Shown: one piece after another, positions 44,659 through 54,423 of the stretch | Layout: the number at the start of each line of letters is the position of its first letter | Numbering within the stretch: the stretch's first letter is position 1 | Source: Pirellulales bacterium | GTDB taxonomy: Bacteria > Planctomycetota > Planctomycetia > Pirellulales > JAEUIK01 | Assembly (NCBI GenBank): GCA_019694455.1 | Contig: JAIBBY010000007.1 | Coordinates: 1 to 64,000, forward strand | Length of the DNA stretch: 64,000 nt | Reading direction: 5' to 3' | The notes under the pieces: generated by a model | Databases searched by the model: none | The model's input: only the letters and a program-made list of their open reading frames with translations | What the model was told of the DNA's origin: nothing | Translations under genes and position numbers: made by a program

Positions 44659-45125
44659 TTGACTTGAGCGTTTCGTGGCTTTTCGCGGATTGGTCGAGAC
44701 AAACTCCCGCACAGACTCAAACCGCAGCCTTGCAGTTCGATCAGGTGGTTGACTGCATTCTTCGGCCCTCGAATTGCCCAGTCAAGAAGAAATGCCCCAC
44801 GCGCCACGCAAACTGCATGTGCGTGGCTTCTCTCAAGTTGCGGCCGCACACCGGTCGTAACGGGCGGGGGAGATATGCCGACGTTGATGCGACTCGACTC
44901 ACAGTACCTGATTCAATGAATGCGTGACTTGCAAACACTTGAATTCGTGGCGCGATCCTGGCGGTGGAGAACGATGGGAATCGACAGGGTGAATATTCAA
45001 GCGACCGTTAGCGCAAGTTGAACGTATTCGGGCGGCGCCATGTGTATGACAAACAAAATGGACAAGGGGCGATCGCGAGCCAGCCGCAAATCGCGTACCG
45101 ACCAGCGCCGGAGTGGGACACTTGC

Positions 45126-45147
45126 GCGATGACGCATAGCGCATCGC
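45126..45147. other. Stem-loop downstream of hemB
   Basis: GCGATG-A-CGC-ATA-GCG-CATCGC forms a 9-bp stem with one bulge, 28 bp after the hemB stop. There is no T-run, so it could be an RNA 3'-end stabiliser rather than an intrinsic terminator. Confidence 0.3.
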
Positions 45148-45174
45148 TGGCAACAACGGTGCATTGCCTGTCTA

Positions 45175-46212
45175 CTAGGTCGCCAGCCAGCCAGCGACCT
45201 GTTTTGCCCAGTAGGTGAGGATCACGCTGGCGCCCGCCCGGCGGATGGCGATGAGCGACTCCAGCGCCGCTGCCTGCTCGTCGATCCAACCGTTTTGCGC
45301 GGCCGCCTTGATCATGCTGTACTCGCCCGACACGTTGTAGGCGGCGAGCGGGACACCTGGGAAAGCGTCGGCCACCTGTCGGATGATATCGAGATAGGCG
45401 AGCGCCGGTTTGACCATCACCAAGTCGGCGCCTTCCGCCAGGTCTAACGCCACCTCGCGCAACGCTTGCCCCGCGCCGGCCGCCGGATCCATTTGATAGC
45501 CGCGCCGGTCGCCGAATTGCGGTGCGCTGTCCGCCGCTTCGCGGAAGGGGCCATAGAACGCGCTAGCGTATTTGGCGGCGTAGCTCATGATCGGCAAATG
45601 ATCGTAACCTGCCGTATCGAGCGCGCCGCGGATCGCGCCGACCATGCCATCCATCATGCCGCTCGGCGCCACCAAATCGACCCCCGCTTTAGCGTGGGTC
45701 ACCGCCTGACGCCCCAGCAACTCGAGTGTCGAATCGTTTTCGACATCCACGCGCCCCATGCGATCGTTGACCAGCCCGCAATGTCCGTGCTGCGTGTACT
45801 CGCAAAAGCAAATGTCGGAGATCACCAGCAGTTGCGGCGCGGCCTGCTTCACCGCGCGAACGGCGCGCTGCACGATGCCTTGATCGCTCACTGCATCGCT
45901 GCCGGTGGCGTCTTTGTGCTCCGGAATGCCAAACAGAATCACACCGCCCAGACCCAGGCGAACGGCTTCGGCCGCTTCGGCCGCCAGATCGTCCAGGGCG
46001 AGTTGCGCGTGCGGCGGCATCGACGCAATCGGCTGGCGCTGCGCCAGTTGGTCGCGGACGAACAGCGGCAGAATGAGTTGACCCGGCTCGATGTTCACGT
46101 CGCGAGCCAACGCTCGAAGTTGCGGATTCTGCCGCAGGCGCCGCATACGAGTCGTCGGAAAGTGTGGACTGGCCGCCTGGCCGACAGGACCAGGAAACGA
46201 TGCGTCGTTCAT
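45175..46212 (-). CDS. hemB: Delta-aminolevulinic acid dehydratase (porphobilinogen synthase)
   Basis: 345 residues. The zinc-type active site is marked by CFCEYTQHGHCG (three Cys). The two Schiff-base lysines are in SYAAKYASAFYGPF and MVKPALAYLD. Condenses two 5-aminolevulinate molecules to porphobilinogen for haem and corrinoids. The gene follows the cytochrome-c/WD40 gene by 4 bp on the same strand, so it may be co-transcribed with that operon; its product supplies haem for the c-type cytochromes there (contextual). Confidence 0.95.
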   Translation of the reverse strand: MNDASFPGPVGQAASPHFPTTRMRRLRQNPQLRALARDVNIEPGQLILPLFVRDQLAQRQPIASMPPHAQLALDDLAAEAAEAVRLGLGGVILFGIPEHKDATGSDAVSDQGIVQRAVRAVKQAAPQLLVISDICFCEYTQHGHCGLVNDRMGRVDVENDSTLELLGRQAVTHAKAGVDLVAPSGMMDGMVGAIRGALDTAGYDHLPIMSYAAKYASAFYGPFREAADSAPQFGDRRGYQMDPAAGAGQALREVALDLAEGADLVMVKPALAYLDIIRQVADAFPGVPLAAYNVSGEYSMIKAAAQNGWIDEQAAALESLIAIRRAGASVILTYWAKQVAGWLAT

Positions 46213-46216
46213 GCGA

Positions 46217-49200
46217 TCATTCTTGAGTTGGGGGAGTCATGGCGTCGGCGGCCCGCGCGACAGCGGCCGCTTTTCGAACCAATAGCATCGCAGGGGGCGA
46301 TGCTTCGCCGCCAGGTTCCAAGGTGACGACGTGGAATGGGCGCGTCGTTTCGCCCACCCATTCTCGCGCGGTGAGAAAAATTTCCCGCTCAGTTTGACCC
46401 TCGGGAATCAGTACGCCGTTCAAACCGATGTTGTCGATGATGACGCCGTGCGGCAAATTCTCCGCGTCGAGTTCCACGCGCCCCGCAAACCCGCTGCGCT
46501 CAATCTTCAATTTCGCGACGACACTGCCGCCAGGCGCCAACTGGATCTCCGCAGGCTCGATGCGAACAGTCACCGATGGCTTGCCGCCAAGTTTCAGTTC
46601 GCCAAGACCGCCAACCTCGCGCGTGACCAGCGAGCCTTGCACGATGCTCGTGGCAGTTACCCGGCTCGCCTTGGCGTTGTCCGCGGTTGGCACAGCAGAG
46701 TCAGCGGCGACGTACAGACTCGCCTGCGCCGTGTTGTACCCGGCCGGAATGACAATGGGAGATGTGATTGCGAATCCCGGTGGCAAGCCTGTAACTTCCA
46801 GCTTGACTTCGCTGTCGTGCCCGTCGATCCGATCGGCGGTAAAGGTGAGGTTGCGTCCGCTCCCGGGCGGAATCGTCGGATTGGCGCCGCCAATCGCGAT
46901 ATGGAAATCAGGCTGCGGTCGCCGAATCGTCAAACGATAGGCGTAGCGGTCGCCCCCCATGCCGCGCACATCACTTACTCGAACCAGATATTGCCCGTCG
47001 GCGGGCGCCGTGAACGATAATCGGCTATCGCGTCCCAACTGGCGCTGGCCATCGTCGTCGTTGGAGTACGAAAGCGAAAAGACCGGCAGGCCGTTGTTGG
47101 CGAGCGGCGTGCCGGGAGGTTGAGGTTGTACGATATAGCAAGCATCGGCGACGGCATGCGCGGTGGCGCTGGTGTCGAAGTAACAAACGCGACTGCCGCC
47201 ACGTTCATAGAGCAAAAATCCGGAGTCGGGCCCCTGCGGCATGCGGAACAGCCGTGCGACCTCGCCGCCCAGATAGAGATACTCGTTTAGCTCCATCTCT
47301 TCCCAATTATCGACCCGCACATCAGCAACCTGGGCGTCGATGCCGCGAAAGTTGATGGCCGATGCCCGCGTGGCTTGCAAAAGCACGCGCGGGATGGGGC
47401 GCCCCTCGCTGTCGAGCACCTCGACCCTGGTGTCGATTGGCGAACCGCGCCGCGCCGCGTTGGTTTCGATGATCCATTCTTCTCCGCCCTTGGAATCGAA
47501 ACGAACCAGATCAACATCCGCCGAGGCGGACGATGTAGCCGCCATGATGCGCCCATTGGCGGTTCCTGGCACAACCAGCGAAGTGGCTTCCGCGGGCTGA
47601 TTGTTTGGCTCGACCTCCAGCGTCTCGGGGAGTGACTCGACGATCACGCGCAGCGGTTTGCGAAAGCGCTGAGTGGCCGCGTCGAGCGGCACATTCAGCT
47701 CACCAGACTTGGCCGCAGGCAGCTTCGCTCGCGCGTCGGCGGCCAGATTCCAGCCAATCAATTCCAATTCGCTTTCGCGATCGGCGGGCACGCCCAAGGG
47801 GTAGCATGCGGTCACATACGGCAACGCGCCGATTGTGAGTCGATAGTAGTGCTCTGGCGTGCCAGCCTGTGTCAGGTCGTTGACGCGCAGCACATAGCTG
47901 CCCGCTTCTTGAAAGGTGTGCGCGAGCAGCGGATCTTCGCCTTCCTGATAGTCGTTGTTGCTGGCAAGGACGGCGCCGGCGGAATTGGTCAACGTCAACA
48001 CGCCATTCAGCTTGCTGCCGATCGAGCGCGCCGTCAGTTCGAAGACGATGGTCTGCCCCGCTTCCGCGTGAAAGCGAACAAAATCGCTGTCGCCCGGGTT
48101 TTGCAGATCACCCCAGATTCCGACGGGCAGCGCGGTTTCGTCCAGCGAGGCCTTGTCATCAGGTTCTATTGCAACGAGTTGCGGCAAGGTGTCGATGTGC
48201 AACTTAACGACGTTGCTCTTGCCCGCCGCGCTCGCCACGTTCAACTCGTGATCGCCCGGTTGCAACTCGCCGGGCAGCGCTGCTTCGACAACCGCCCAGG
48301 AACCGGCGAAATCTTGTTCAACAATCTTCGTCGCCAGGGGCGCGGCATCAAGTTCCAATTTCAGTTCGCCCGCCAAGTGCTTGCCCGACAGTCGTAGTCG
48401 CGCCGTGGCGCCGCGCTGTGCGCCGCGCGGCGCGAGCACGGCCAGCTCGGGCTTGGGTGGCGGAAGCGGCGCGCCGGTGTCCAAGGCATAGAACCGAAAG
48501 CCGCCGTCGGCGCGGGCAACCAAAAGCTGCTTGCTGTCGGGGGAAAATGCGATCGCGGTGGGCCAGTCGGGCTGTGCCTCCAAGGTATGCCTCTCCGTGA
48601 GCGTGGCCGCGTCAAACAAGCGCACGGCGCCATCTTCCGCCGCGCTGGCGATCGTGGCGCCGTCGGGCGAAAAGGCCAGTCGCAGAATCGTACGCTGATG
48701 CGCGAATTTGGAAACCGTGAGCGGATTGGCGCCCTCCTGGGCCGTGGCGCTAAGCTCCCATACTCGAATGCGAATGTCGGCGCCGCCCGCAATCAGCACT
48801 TTGCCATCGGGGCTGAACGCCACCGTGTACTGCTCGCCGAGCGGTTGAGCCAGCGTATCCAGTCGGCTTCGGCTGGCGACGTCCCACAGCTTGATGGTGC
48901 GGTCGGCGCTGGCGCTGGCCAGCAATCGGCCTTCGCGCGCGAACGCCAGATCGAACACGGCCCCACTATGCCCCTCCAACGTCGCGACCGATTGGCCAGT
49001 GGCGAGATCCCATAGCAGCACCTTCTGGTCGTAGCTGCCGGTCGCCAGCAACTTGCCATCGGGCGACAGCGCCATGGCGTAAAGACTGTCTTTGTGCCCT
49101 TTGAGTTTTTGAACCACTTGGTCTGTGGAGCAATCGATCACGGCGACTTCGCCGTAGAGCCCCGGTTCTCCCCCTGCCGCATACAGCCGAGCGCCATCGC

Positions 49201-49795
49201 GACTGAAGGCCAATGCGGTCACGTTGCCAGCCGGACCAGCAAGTGTTCGCGCCGGCAGGCGAGACTCGGCGGATATCAGCTCGACGCGCGAGTAACGCCC
49301 CAGCGCCACCCATTTGCCGTCAGCCGACCACGCCGCCGAGAACACCGCGCTGCGCGCTGGCGCCGTGAGCGGAATCTGAGGGACATTCAAGCTCGGCGCC
49401 GGTGAATCATTTGCAGGCCCGATGGCGCCCGCCTCGATCCACCGCTGTAGTACGCCAATCTCCCCCGTGCTGGGCGGTTCGCTTCCCTCTGGCGGCATGG
49501 CCGGCTCGGCCTTGCCAGTCAGCACCAATAGCAATTTGCTCTTGGCTGTTTCGCTCGCCACGACGACCGGGCCGTTGTCGCCGCCGTGAGAAAGCGACGC
49601 AAATGTCTCCAGCACCAAGCCCCCTTCCTTGTCCGTGCTGTTGTGGCAGCCCGCACAGTACTTGGCGAGGATCGGCGCTACCTGACGCGCAAAGTCTGGA
49701 GGCGCGTCGTCCGCGACAACGCGACTCGTTGTGAGCATCGCCGCGATCGCGACGAGTCCAATGGCCAGCCATCGAGGGTTCATGCAAAGCGTCAT
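46217..49795 (-). CDS. Planctomycete c-type cytochrome (PSCyt1) with WD40 repeats and beta-sandwich domains
   Basis: 1192 residues from ATG 49795, overlapping the previous stop (TGATG); an alternative start is ATG 49783. Signal peptide to about 28. Cytochrome domain about 30-130 with haem motif CAGCH. WD40 repeats about 140-450, seen as repeated DGK.LA.GS-type strands (for example KLLATGSYDQKVLLWDL). The remaining about 740 residues are Ig-like/pre-peptidase C-terminal-like beta domains, with EPNNQPAEAT-type motifs. This family is planctomycete-characteristic; it is presumed to work at the cell surface with DUF1549/1553 and DUF1501 proteins, but its function is unproven. Confidence 0.85.
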   Translation of the reverse strand: MTLCMNPRWLAIGLVAIAAMLTTSRVVADDAPPDFARQVAPILAKYCAGCHNSTDKEGGLVLETFASLSHGGDNGPVVVASETAKSKLLLVLTGKAEPAMPPEGSEPPSTGEIGVLQRWIEAGAIGPANDSPAPSLNVPQIPLTAPARSAVFSAAWSADGKWVALGRYSRVELISAESRLPARTLAGPAGNVTALAFSRDGARLYAAGGEPGLYGEVAVIDCSTDQVVQKLKGHKDSLYAMALSPDGKLLATGSYDQKVLLWDLATGQSVATLEGHSGAVFDLAFAREGRLLASASADRTIKLWDVASRSRLDTLAQPLGEQYTVAFSPDGKVLIAGGADIRIRVWELSATAQEGANPLTVSKFAHQRTILRLAFSPDGATIASAAEDGAVRLFDAATLTERHTLEAQPDWPTAIAFSPDSKQLLVARADGGFRFYALDTGAPLPPPKPELAVLAPRGAQRGATARLRLSGKHLAGELKLELDAAPLATKIVEQDFAGSWAVVEAALPGELQPGDHELNVASAAGKSNVVKLHIDTLPQLVAIEPDDKASLDETALPVGIWGDLQNPGDSDFVRFHAEAGQTIVFELTARSIGSKLNGVLTLTNSAGAVLASNNDYQEGEDPLLAHTFQEAGSYVLRVNDLTQAGTPEHYYRLTIGALPYVTACYPLGVPADRESELELIGWNLAADARAKLPAAKSGELNVPLDAATQRFRKPLRVIVESLPETLEVEPNNQPAEATSLVVPGTANGRIMAATSSASADVDLVRFDSKGGEEWIIETNAARRGSPIDTRVEVLDSEGRPIPRVLLQATRASAINFRGIDAQVADVRVDNWEEMELNEYLYLGGEVARLFRMPQGPDSGFLLYERGGSRVCYFDTSATAHAVADACYIVQPQPPGTPLANNGLPVFSLSYSNDDDGQRQLGRDSRLSFTAPADGQYLVRVSDVRGMGGDRYAYRLTIRRPQPDFHIAIGGANPTIPPGSGRNLTFTADRIDGHDSEVKLEVTGLPPGFAITSPIVIPAGYNTAQASLYVAADSAVPTADNAKASRVTATSIVQGSLVTREVGGLGELKLGGKPSVTVRIEPAEIQLAPGGSVVAKLKIERSGFAGRVELDAENLPHGVIIDNIGLNGVLIPEGQTEREIFLTAREWVGETTRPFHVVTLEPGGEASPPAMLLVRKAAAVARAADAMTPPTQE

Positions 49796-52248
49796 CAGTG
49801 ATTAAAGAGAAACTCTTTGCTGCTCAACACGCTCCAGTACAAATCCTCGATCGCCAGCCGACGCTCTTCGGCGGGCGCCGCGTTGAGCTGGGCGACCAGA
49901 CTCTGCCTTTCGATGTCAGTCGGCGTCCGGCAGAGCGCGGCGAGGTACAGCTCATCGACGATTTGTCCGTGATCGAGACCCGCGGCAAGTTGCTGCGCAA
50001 TGCGACTATCGGCGGCTTGCAGCCGGGCATTCAGCGAGTCGCCATTGGCGATGTGCAGGGCCTGCACCATGGTTGGCTCAGCCGTGCGTTCGCATTCGCA
50101 GGTAGTCACGCGGTCTGGCCGACCAAAGGTCTTCAAGAAATAGTTGGCCACTTTCGAGTCGGGAAGTTGCAAGGCCCGCCAATCGGGTGGGTAGTTCGCG
50201 AACTTGCCGGGCGTGCCGGTGACCTGGCCGAAGGCGTCGAGCATTACCTCGGCCATGAGTCGCTTGGGGTAGTATCGGGAGTAGAACTTGCGATCGACCT
50301 CGTTCGACTCGACCGGCGCGCTGGCCCGCTGGTAAGTGGCCGATTGCAGGATGAGTCGCATGAGCGCTCGCGTGTCGAAGTGTTGCTCCTTCAAATACTG
50401 CGCTAGAGCCTGGTGCAACGGGGCGTTGCTGGCGGGATTGGTGAGTCGCAGGTCGTCGACCGCTTCGACCAGTCCCACGCCAAAGTAATTCGCCCAGATG
50501 CGGTTCACGATCGCGCGGCTGAAATAGGGGTTCTCGGGCGAAGTGACCCAATCGGCGAGCACCAGGCGCCGATCACGCGGGTCGTCGGCCGTCATGGGCT
50601 CCGCATCGAGAGGGCAGGGGGGCTGCGCCTTGCCTGTGGCGGGCTGAATCAAATCCCCGTCGCTCGACGAAAAAACCATCCGCGCGCCCTCGCCAGCGGC
50701 CGACTTGACGCGCACCCGCGCCAGCAGGTTGGCCATGGCGTAATACTGGTCGTTGGTCCATTTTTCGAGCGGATGGTTGTGGCATCGCGCGCAATTGATC
50801 GACATGCCGAGAAACGCCACCGAGATCGTCTCGGCGGTGTCGAGCGGTTCTTCGTGCAAGACAAAGAAATTCGCCGCGCCGTTTTCCAAGGTGTTGCCTT
50901 GCGCAGTGATCACCTCTCTGGCGAACTGGTCCCAGGGGGCGCCAGCCGCCACGCGATTGCGAATCCAGTTGTGGTACGCCCACATGGCGGGGACGGGCAG
51001 CTTCTCAGAACTGACGAGCAACAGGTCCGACCATTTGTAGGTCCAGTAATCGACATATTCCGGGCGCGCCAGCAGCGACTCCACGAGGCGATCTCGCTTG
51101 TCCGCAGCGCTGTCGGCCAGAAACGCCCGCGTCTCGTCCGGCGTCGGCAAGACTCCCATCGTGTCGAGAAACGCGCGTCGCAAGAACTCCGCGTCGCTGG
51201 CTGGCGGCGACGGCGGAATCCGCAGTTCTGCCAGTTTCTCCAGCACCATGTCGTCGATGAAGTTGCGGCGCGGCGCCGATGCGAAAACGCTCGCGTCAAC
51301 CGTCGATTCGAATGGCGACGTGATCGAGGCGATCGCCACTTGGCTGCCGAACCAAGCGCTTACCGCCCCCTCGCCATGCCCCATGACGTGGACTAGTCCG
51401 GTTTCGTTGACCTCAGCCACCGAAGCGTCGGCGGCGGTGTACTTGGCCCACTGCGTGACGTCTTCGCGACGTCCATCGCTATAGTGCGCCAACGTGATCA
51501 ATTGCTGCGTCACCCCGGGCCGCAGCAGTGCGCGCTCCGGCAGCAATTCGAGCCGAATCAGCCGGGCATCGCTATCGGCAGGCGCCGGCGCGCCGCTGGC
51601 GATCCAGCCGGCCAGCACTTGATAATCGCGCGACTCAACAGCGAAGCGCACTCCGCCGCCGTGCGGAATGGCGCCGGTCGGCTTGGTCAACAGCAGGCTG
51701 CGCCCCGGATCGTCCGGCGCAATACGGCGCCCAAACGATTGACGCGTGAGTGTGAAATAGTCGCGCTCCGGATCGTAGGCGCGGAGCGACAACTTGAAGC
51801 CATTCTTCCCGGCCGCCGCGCCATGGCAAGCGCCGGAATTGCATCCCCCTTTTGTGAGCACGTTCTCAACATGATTGCGAAAGTTCCATTGAAACGGCTG
51901 ATCGAACGCGGTCACCTGCACCTGACATGTCGCTGCCAGACCAGCATGTTCGCCCGTTGGCACGCGCGCGGTGATGCGCGCCGATCCATTAGCGCGGGGC
52001 AATGCCACACCATCCACGATCTGCAAGATGGCGGGGTTGTCGACCATCAACGTCACCTCGCCATGCGGCGCGCCGAGCGAGCGCCCGGCTCGCTCCCGCA
52101 GCACCACCACGGTTTGCCGCGCATGGGGGCCAATCAAGCTGAAGTCGCCCGGCGCGATCACCAGCGAATCGCTTGGCTCCGCTGCCCGCAGGTGTGCGGC
52201 CCACGGCATGCAAAAGCACAGCAACAATAAAAGTCGAGCGCGCTCCAT
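49795..52248 (-). CDS. DUF1549/DUF1553 cytochrome-like surface protein with bacterial Ig-like domain
   Basis: 817 residues from ATG 52248, which begins a signal peptide (MERARLLLLLCFCMPWA..). An Ig-like (BIG_2) strand set covers about 25-120. A haem-like CNSGACHG motif (CX4CH) follows at about 144 with AYDPERDYFTL. DUF1549 lies at about 340-540 and DUF1553 at about 560-780, with a second haem motif CARCH and family strings such as RRAFLDTMGVLPT and NRIWANYFG. These families co-occur in planctomycete operons with DUF1501; function unknown. Translation is coupled to the next gene by TGATG. Confidence 0.88.
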   Translation of the reverse strand: MERARLLLLLCFCMPWAAHLRAAEPSDSLVIAPGDFSLIGPHARQTVVVLRERAGRSLGAPHGEVTLMVDNPAILQIVDGVALPRANGSARITARVPTGEHAGLAATCQVQVTAFDQPFQWNFRNHVENVLTKGGCNSGACHGAAAGKNGFKLSLRAYDPERDYFTLTRQSFGRRIAPDDPGRSLLLTKPTGAIPHGGGVRFAVESRDYQVLAGWIASGAPAPADSDARLIRLELLPERALLRPGVTQQLITLAHYSDGRREDVTQWAKYTAADASVAEVNETGLVHVMGHGEGAVSAWFGSQVAIASITSPFESTVDASVFASAPRRNFIDDMVLEKLAELRIPPSPPASDAEFLRRAFLDTMGVLPTPDETRAFLADSAADKRDRLVESLLARPEYVDYWTYKWSDLLLVSSEKLPVPAMWAYHNWIRNRVAAGAPWDQFAREVITAQGNTLENGAANFFVLHEEPLDTAETISVAFLGMSINCARCHNHPLEKWTNDQYYAMANLLARVRVKSAAGEGARMVFSSSDGDLIQPATGKAQPPCPLDAEPMTADDPRDRRLVLADWVTSPENPYFSRAIVNRIWANYFGVGLVEAVDDLRLTNPASNAPLHQALAQYLKEQHFDTRALMRLILQSATYQRASAPVESNEVDRKFYSRYYPKRLMAEVMLDAFGQVTGTPGKFANYPPDWRALQLPDSKVANYFLKTFGRPDRVTTCECERTAEPTMVQALHIANGDSLNARLQAADSRIAQQLAAGLDHGQIVDELYLAALCRTPTDIERQSLVAQLNAAPAEERRLAIEDLYWSVLSSKEFLFNH

Positions 52249-52395
52249 GACAGGCGACTTTCCGCGGACAGAATGGCGGATCGGGCTGGGGAGGATCGGC
52301 GCGCCAGCTTCCCAAGGCGCGCCCCGGGTGCGAACACAACCCTTATAACAGCGGACGGAACTAAGTGCCACCTGCCGCGGTGGTTCCGCAACCGC

Positions 52396-53805
52396 TCAGA
52401 ACAAATCAGCGATGGGCGAGCCGTGATACACGGGATGTGGACGACCAACCGCATCGTGCCATACCGCGCTGGCGTCGATCCCCAGCGTCTTATACATGGT
52501 CGCCGCCAACTCTTCGGGCGTGTGCGGCGCGTCGTTGGGCGCGCCCCCCATTCGGTCCGAGGCGCCAATGATTTGTCCGCCGCGCACGCCGCCGCCAGCC
52601 ATTAGGACGCTCTGCACGCGGCCCCAATGATCGCGCCCCGCTTGGCTGGCGCCGGGGATCGTCGATACTCGCGGTGTTCTTCCAAATTCTCCCGCGACCA
52701 CCACAAGTGTGGAATCGAGCAGGCCACGATCGTGCAGGTCGTCGAGCAGCGTCGAAACCGCGCGATCCATCGGCGGAAGTAGATAGTTCTTCAAATTAGG
52801 AAAGATTCCCTCGTGCGTGTCCCACGTTTCGTTATTGCCTAAGTTCACCTGCACAAAACGCGCTCCCGACTCGACTAGCCGCGCCGCCATGAGGCACGAC
52901 CAGCCAAACGAGTTGCGGCCATAACGATCTTGGGTCGCGTTATCGGCGCGCGTGACGTCGAACGCTTGCTGAACCTGGCCATGAGTCAATAGCGAGACCG
53001 CTTGTGATTGCGCCCGCTCGAACACCGGCAACGCCTGCTGCTCGCGCTGTCGTTCCATGTTGGCTAGCAGCGACAATCGACTGCCGAGTCGCGAAGCGTC
53101 TAATCCAGCAGGCAACGCTAGGTTCGGCGCGCGAAAAACCAGTCCCGCGCTGTCTGCCGGACCCGTGCGATGATGAAACAGGTATTCTGGATACGCGCCA
53201 TAGGTCGCGGCGTTGTACGGCGATGCCTCGATGAACCACGGGTCGCGCCGCGCGCCCATCTCACCCGCGAACTGACCGGGGATGACCCTGCCCGTGCGGT
53301 GAATCAAACGTTCGGGCAAGACCACGGCGGGCGGCAACGATTGCGGCGTCGGCAGCACCGCGCCGGCAACGGCGGCGATCGACGGCCAGTCGGTTGGTCG
53401 GGGGCTATTCACGTCGAAGGCGGGCGGAATCAAAGCGCGGCCAGTGAGCATGATATGGTGCCCGGCCGAATGATCGTTCGAGGCATGCGTCAGAGATCGG
53501 ACCAGCGACCAGCGATCGCTGCGCGCGGCCAACATCGGCAGGTGTTCGCATATCATCACTCCAGGCGTGCGGGTGGCGATGGGCTGAAATTCTCCGCGCA
53601 CGGTGTCTGGCGCCGCGGGCTTGGGGTCGAAGCTTTCGTGCTGCGATAGCCCCCCCGACAGGAAGACGTAAATCACATTGCCGGCCGCAGGCGCGCTAGT
53701 ATCCGCGCGGCAAGCGCTTGCAGGCAAACTGACCGCGCCAAGCGCCGCCGCGCCCTTTCGCAAGATTTGCCGGCGCGAAGTGGAAGGTTGGCCTTCGATT
53801 AGCAT
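52396..53805 (-). CDS. DUF1501 family protein with twin-arginine signal
   Basis: 469 residues. The N-terminus has a Tat signal SRRQILRKGAAALGA (RR at 11-12) with a hydrophobic stretch and ASA-like cleavage at about 31. DUF1501 is an alkaline-phosphatase-superfamily (sulfatase-like) fold. The visible motifs are NVIYVFLSGGLSQHESFDPKP, NDHSAGHHIMLTGR and late VVAGEFGRTP with GRDHWGRVQSVLMAGGG. First gene of the operon with the DUF1549/1553 and cytochrome-WD40 genes. Exported folded through the Tat system, whose TatC is at 29000. Substrate unknown. Confidence 0.9.
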   Translation of the reverse strand: MLIEGQPSTSRRQILRKGAAALGAVSLPASACRADTSAPAAGNVIYVFLSGGLSQHESFDPKPAAPDTVRGEFQPIATRTPGVMICEHLPMLAARSDRWSLVRSLTHASNDHSAGHHIMLTGRALIPPAFDVNSPRPTDWPSIAAVAGAVLPTPQSLPPAVVLPERLIHRTGRVIPGQFAGEMGARRDPWFIEASPYNAATYGAYPEYLFHHRTGPADSAGLVFRAPNLALPAGLDASRLGSRLSLLANMERQREQQALPVFERAQSQAVSLLTHGQVQQAFDVTRADNATQDRYGRNSFGWSCLMAARLVESGARFVQVNLGNNETWDTHEGIFPNLKNYLLPPMDRAVSTLLDDLHDRGLLDSTLVVVAGEFGRTPRVSTIPGASQAGRDHWGRVQSVLMAGGGVRGGQIIGASDRMGGAPNDAPHTPEELAATMYKTLGIDASAVWHDAVGRPHPVYHGSPIADLF

Positions 53806-53921
53806 GGCGCCGCCCTGAATACACTAGGTCATACGCGATTATGCTGGCCGCCAGACGAAGCGACGGCTGTCAGACTACTGGGCGCCAGCAGCGAATTCAA
53901 CCAACGGCCAATGAGTGTCCG

Positions 53922-54209
53922 CTACGGAGAAGCACCGGCGTCCTGCGCCAGGCCTCCTCGCACTTCCAATAGATTGCTTACCTCGAGCACGCCCGGCAAA
54001 TTGGCGATGAGGCTTTGAGCAAGTTGCTTGCAGTAGAAACTTGGCACACGTCCCCGCAATATCACCACGCCTTCATGTTCGTGGCACACGATGTCGCGGA
54101 GCGTCAGATGACCGCTCTGTTCGTACACACTGGCGATGCGCTCAGTAATCGAAAGCACACTGGCGCTGCGGGGGACCGAAGTGCCCGATGTTCGCGGCTT
54201 GGTCGACAT
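53922..54209 (-). CDS. BON-domain protein
   Basis: 95 residues, no clear signal peptide. The central part fits a BON domain, with an initial helix ITERIASVYEQSGH, strand VVILRGRVPSFYCKQLAQSL and final VLEVSNLLEV. BON domains bind phospholipids or act in periplasmic/osmotic-stress proteins. Divergent from copA across 214 bp, so it may share a regulatory region, but no functional link is evident. Confidence 0.68.
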   Translation of the reverse strand: MSTKPRTSGTSVPRSASVLSITERIASVYEQSGHLTLRDIVCHEHEGVVILRGRVPSFYCKQLAQSLIANLPGVLEVSNLLEVRGGLAQDAGASP

Positions 54210-54397
54210 CTCGCAATCCTCCTTTGAAAGCGATACATCTGTTCGCTCGCAAGATCGCCGCCTGTCTACTTTGGCCGTGGTCGCAACTGACCTGCCCGAG
54301 TTGGCCAGTTCGACCCACCAAGTTAGCGACCGTCATTGTTGGATTTGCCGACAGTAATGTCAAACTCAGGCGCCAGCGAATTGTTGACGATCGGTCG

Positions 54398-54417
54398 TAT
54401 AATGTCATGGCCGGAGG
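54398..54417 (+). promoter_or_regulatory. TATAAT box and strong ribosome binding site before copA
   Basis: A perfect TATAAT (54398-54403) has no good -35 at 16-18 bp, the TTGACG at 54384 being too close. GGAGG (54413-54417) lies 6 bp before ATG 54424, which decides the start against TTG 54418 and ATG 54421. If the TATAAT is a real -10, the leader is only a few bases long. Confidence 0.4.
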
Positions 54418-54423
54418 TTGATG

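Larger units (their letters stand above)
44563..45174. other. Long intergenic region between hemB and the CobB-like gene
   Basis: 612 bp, both flanking genes on the minus strand. Open frames here (for example plus 44592-44927 and minus 44899-45156) have no family resemblance. Two hairpins are present, at 44628-44658 and 45126-45147. No tRNA and no recognisable cobalamin-riboswitch core was found by eye. Confidence 0.55.

Noticed and set aside
44563-44700. Possible cobalamin riboswitch before the CobB-like gene
   Set aside because: The conserved B12-box core was not found by eye. A covariance-model search would be needed to exclude it fully.
44592-44927. Plus-strand 111-codon frame upstream of the CobB-like gene
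   Set aside because: No recognisable domain, no ribosome site, and it overlaps the inverted repeat; most likely chance.
54384-54403. TTGACG plus TATAAT as a standard copA promoter
   Set aside because: The two boxes are only about 8 bp apart, too close for a sigma-70 promoter; only the TATAAT was kept as a weak candidate.
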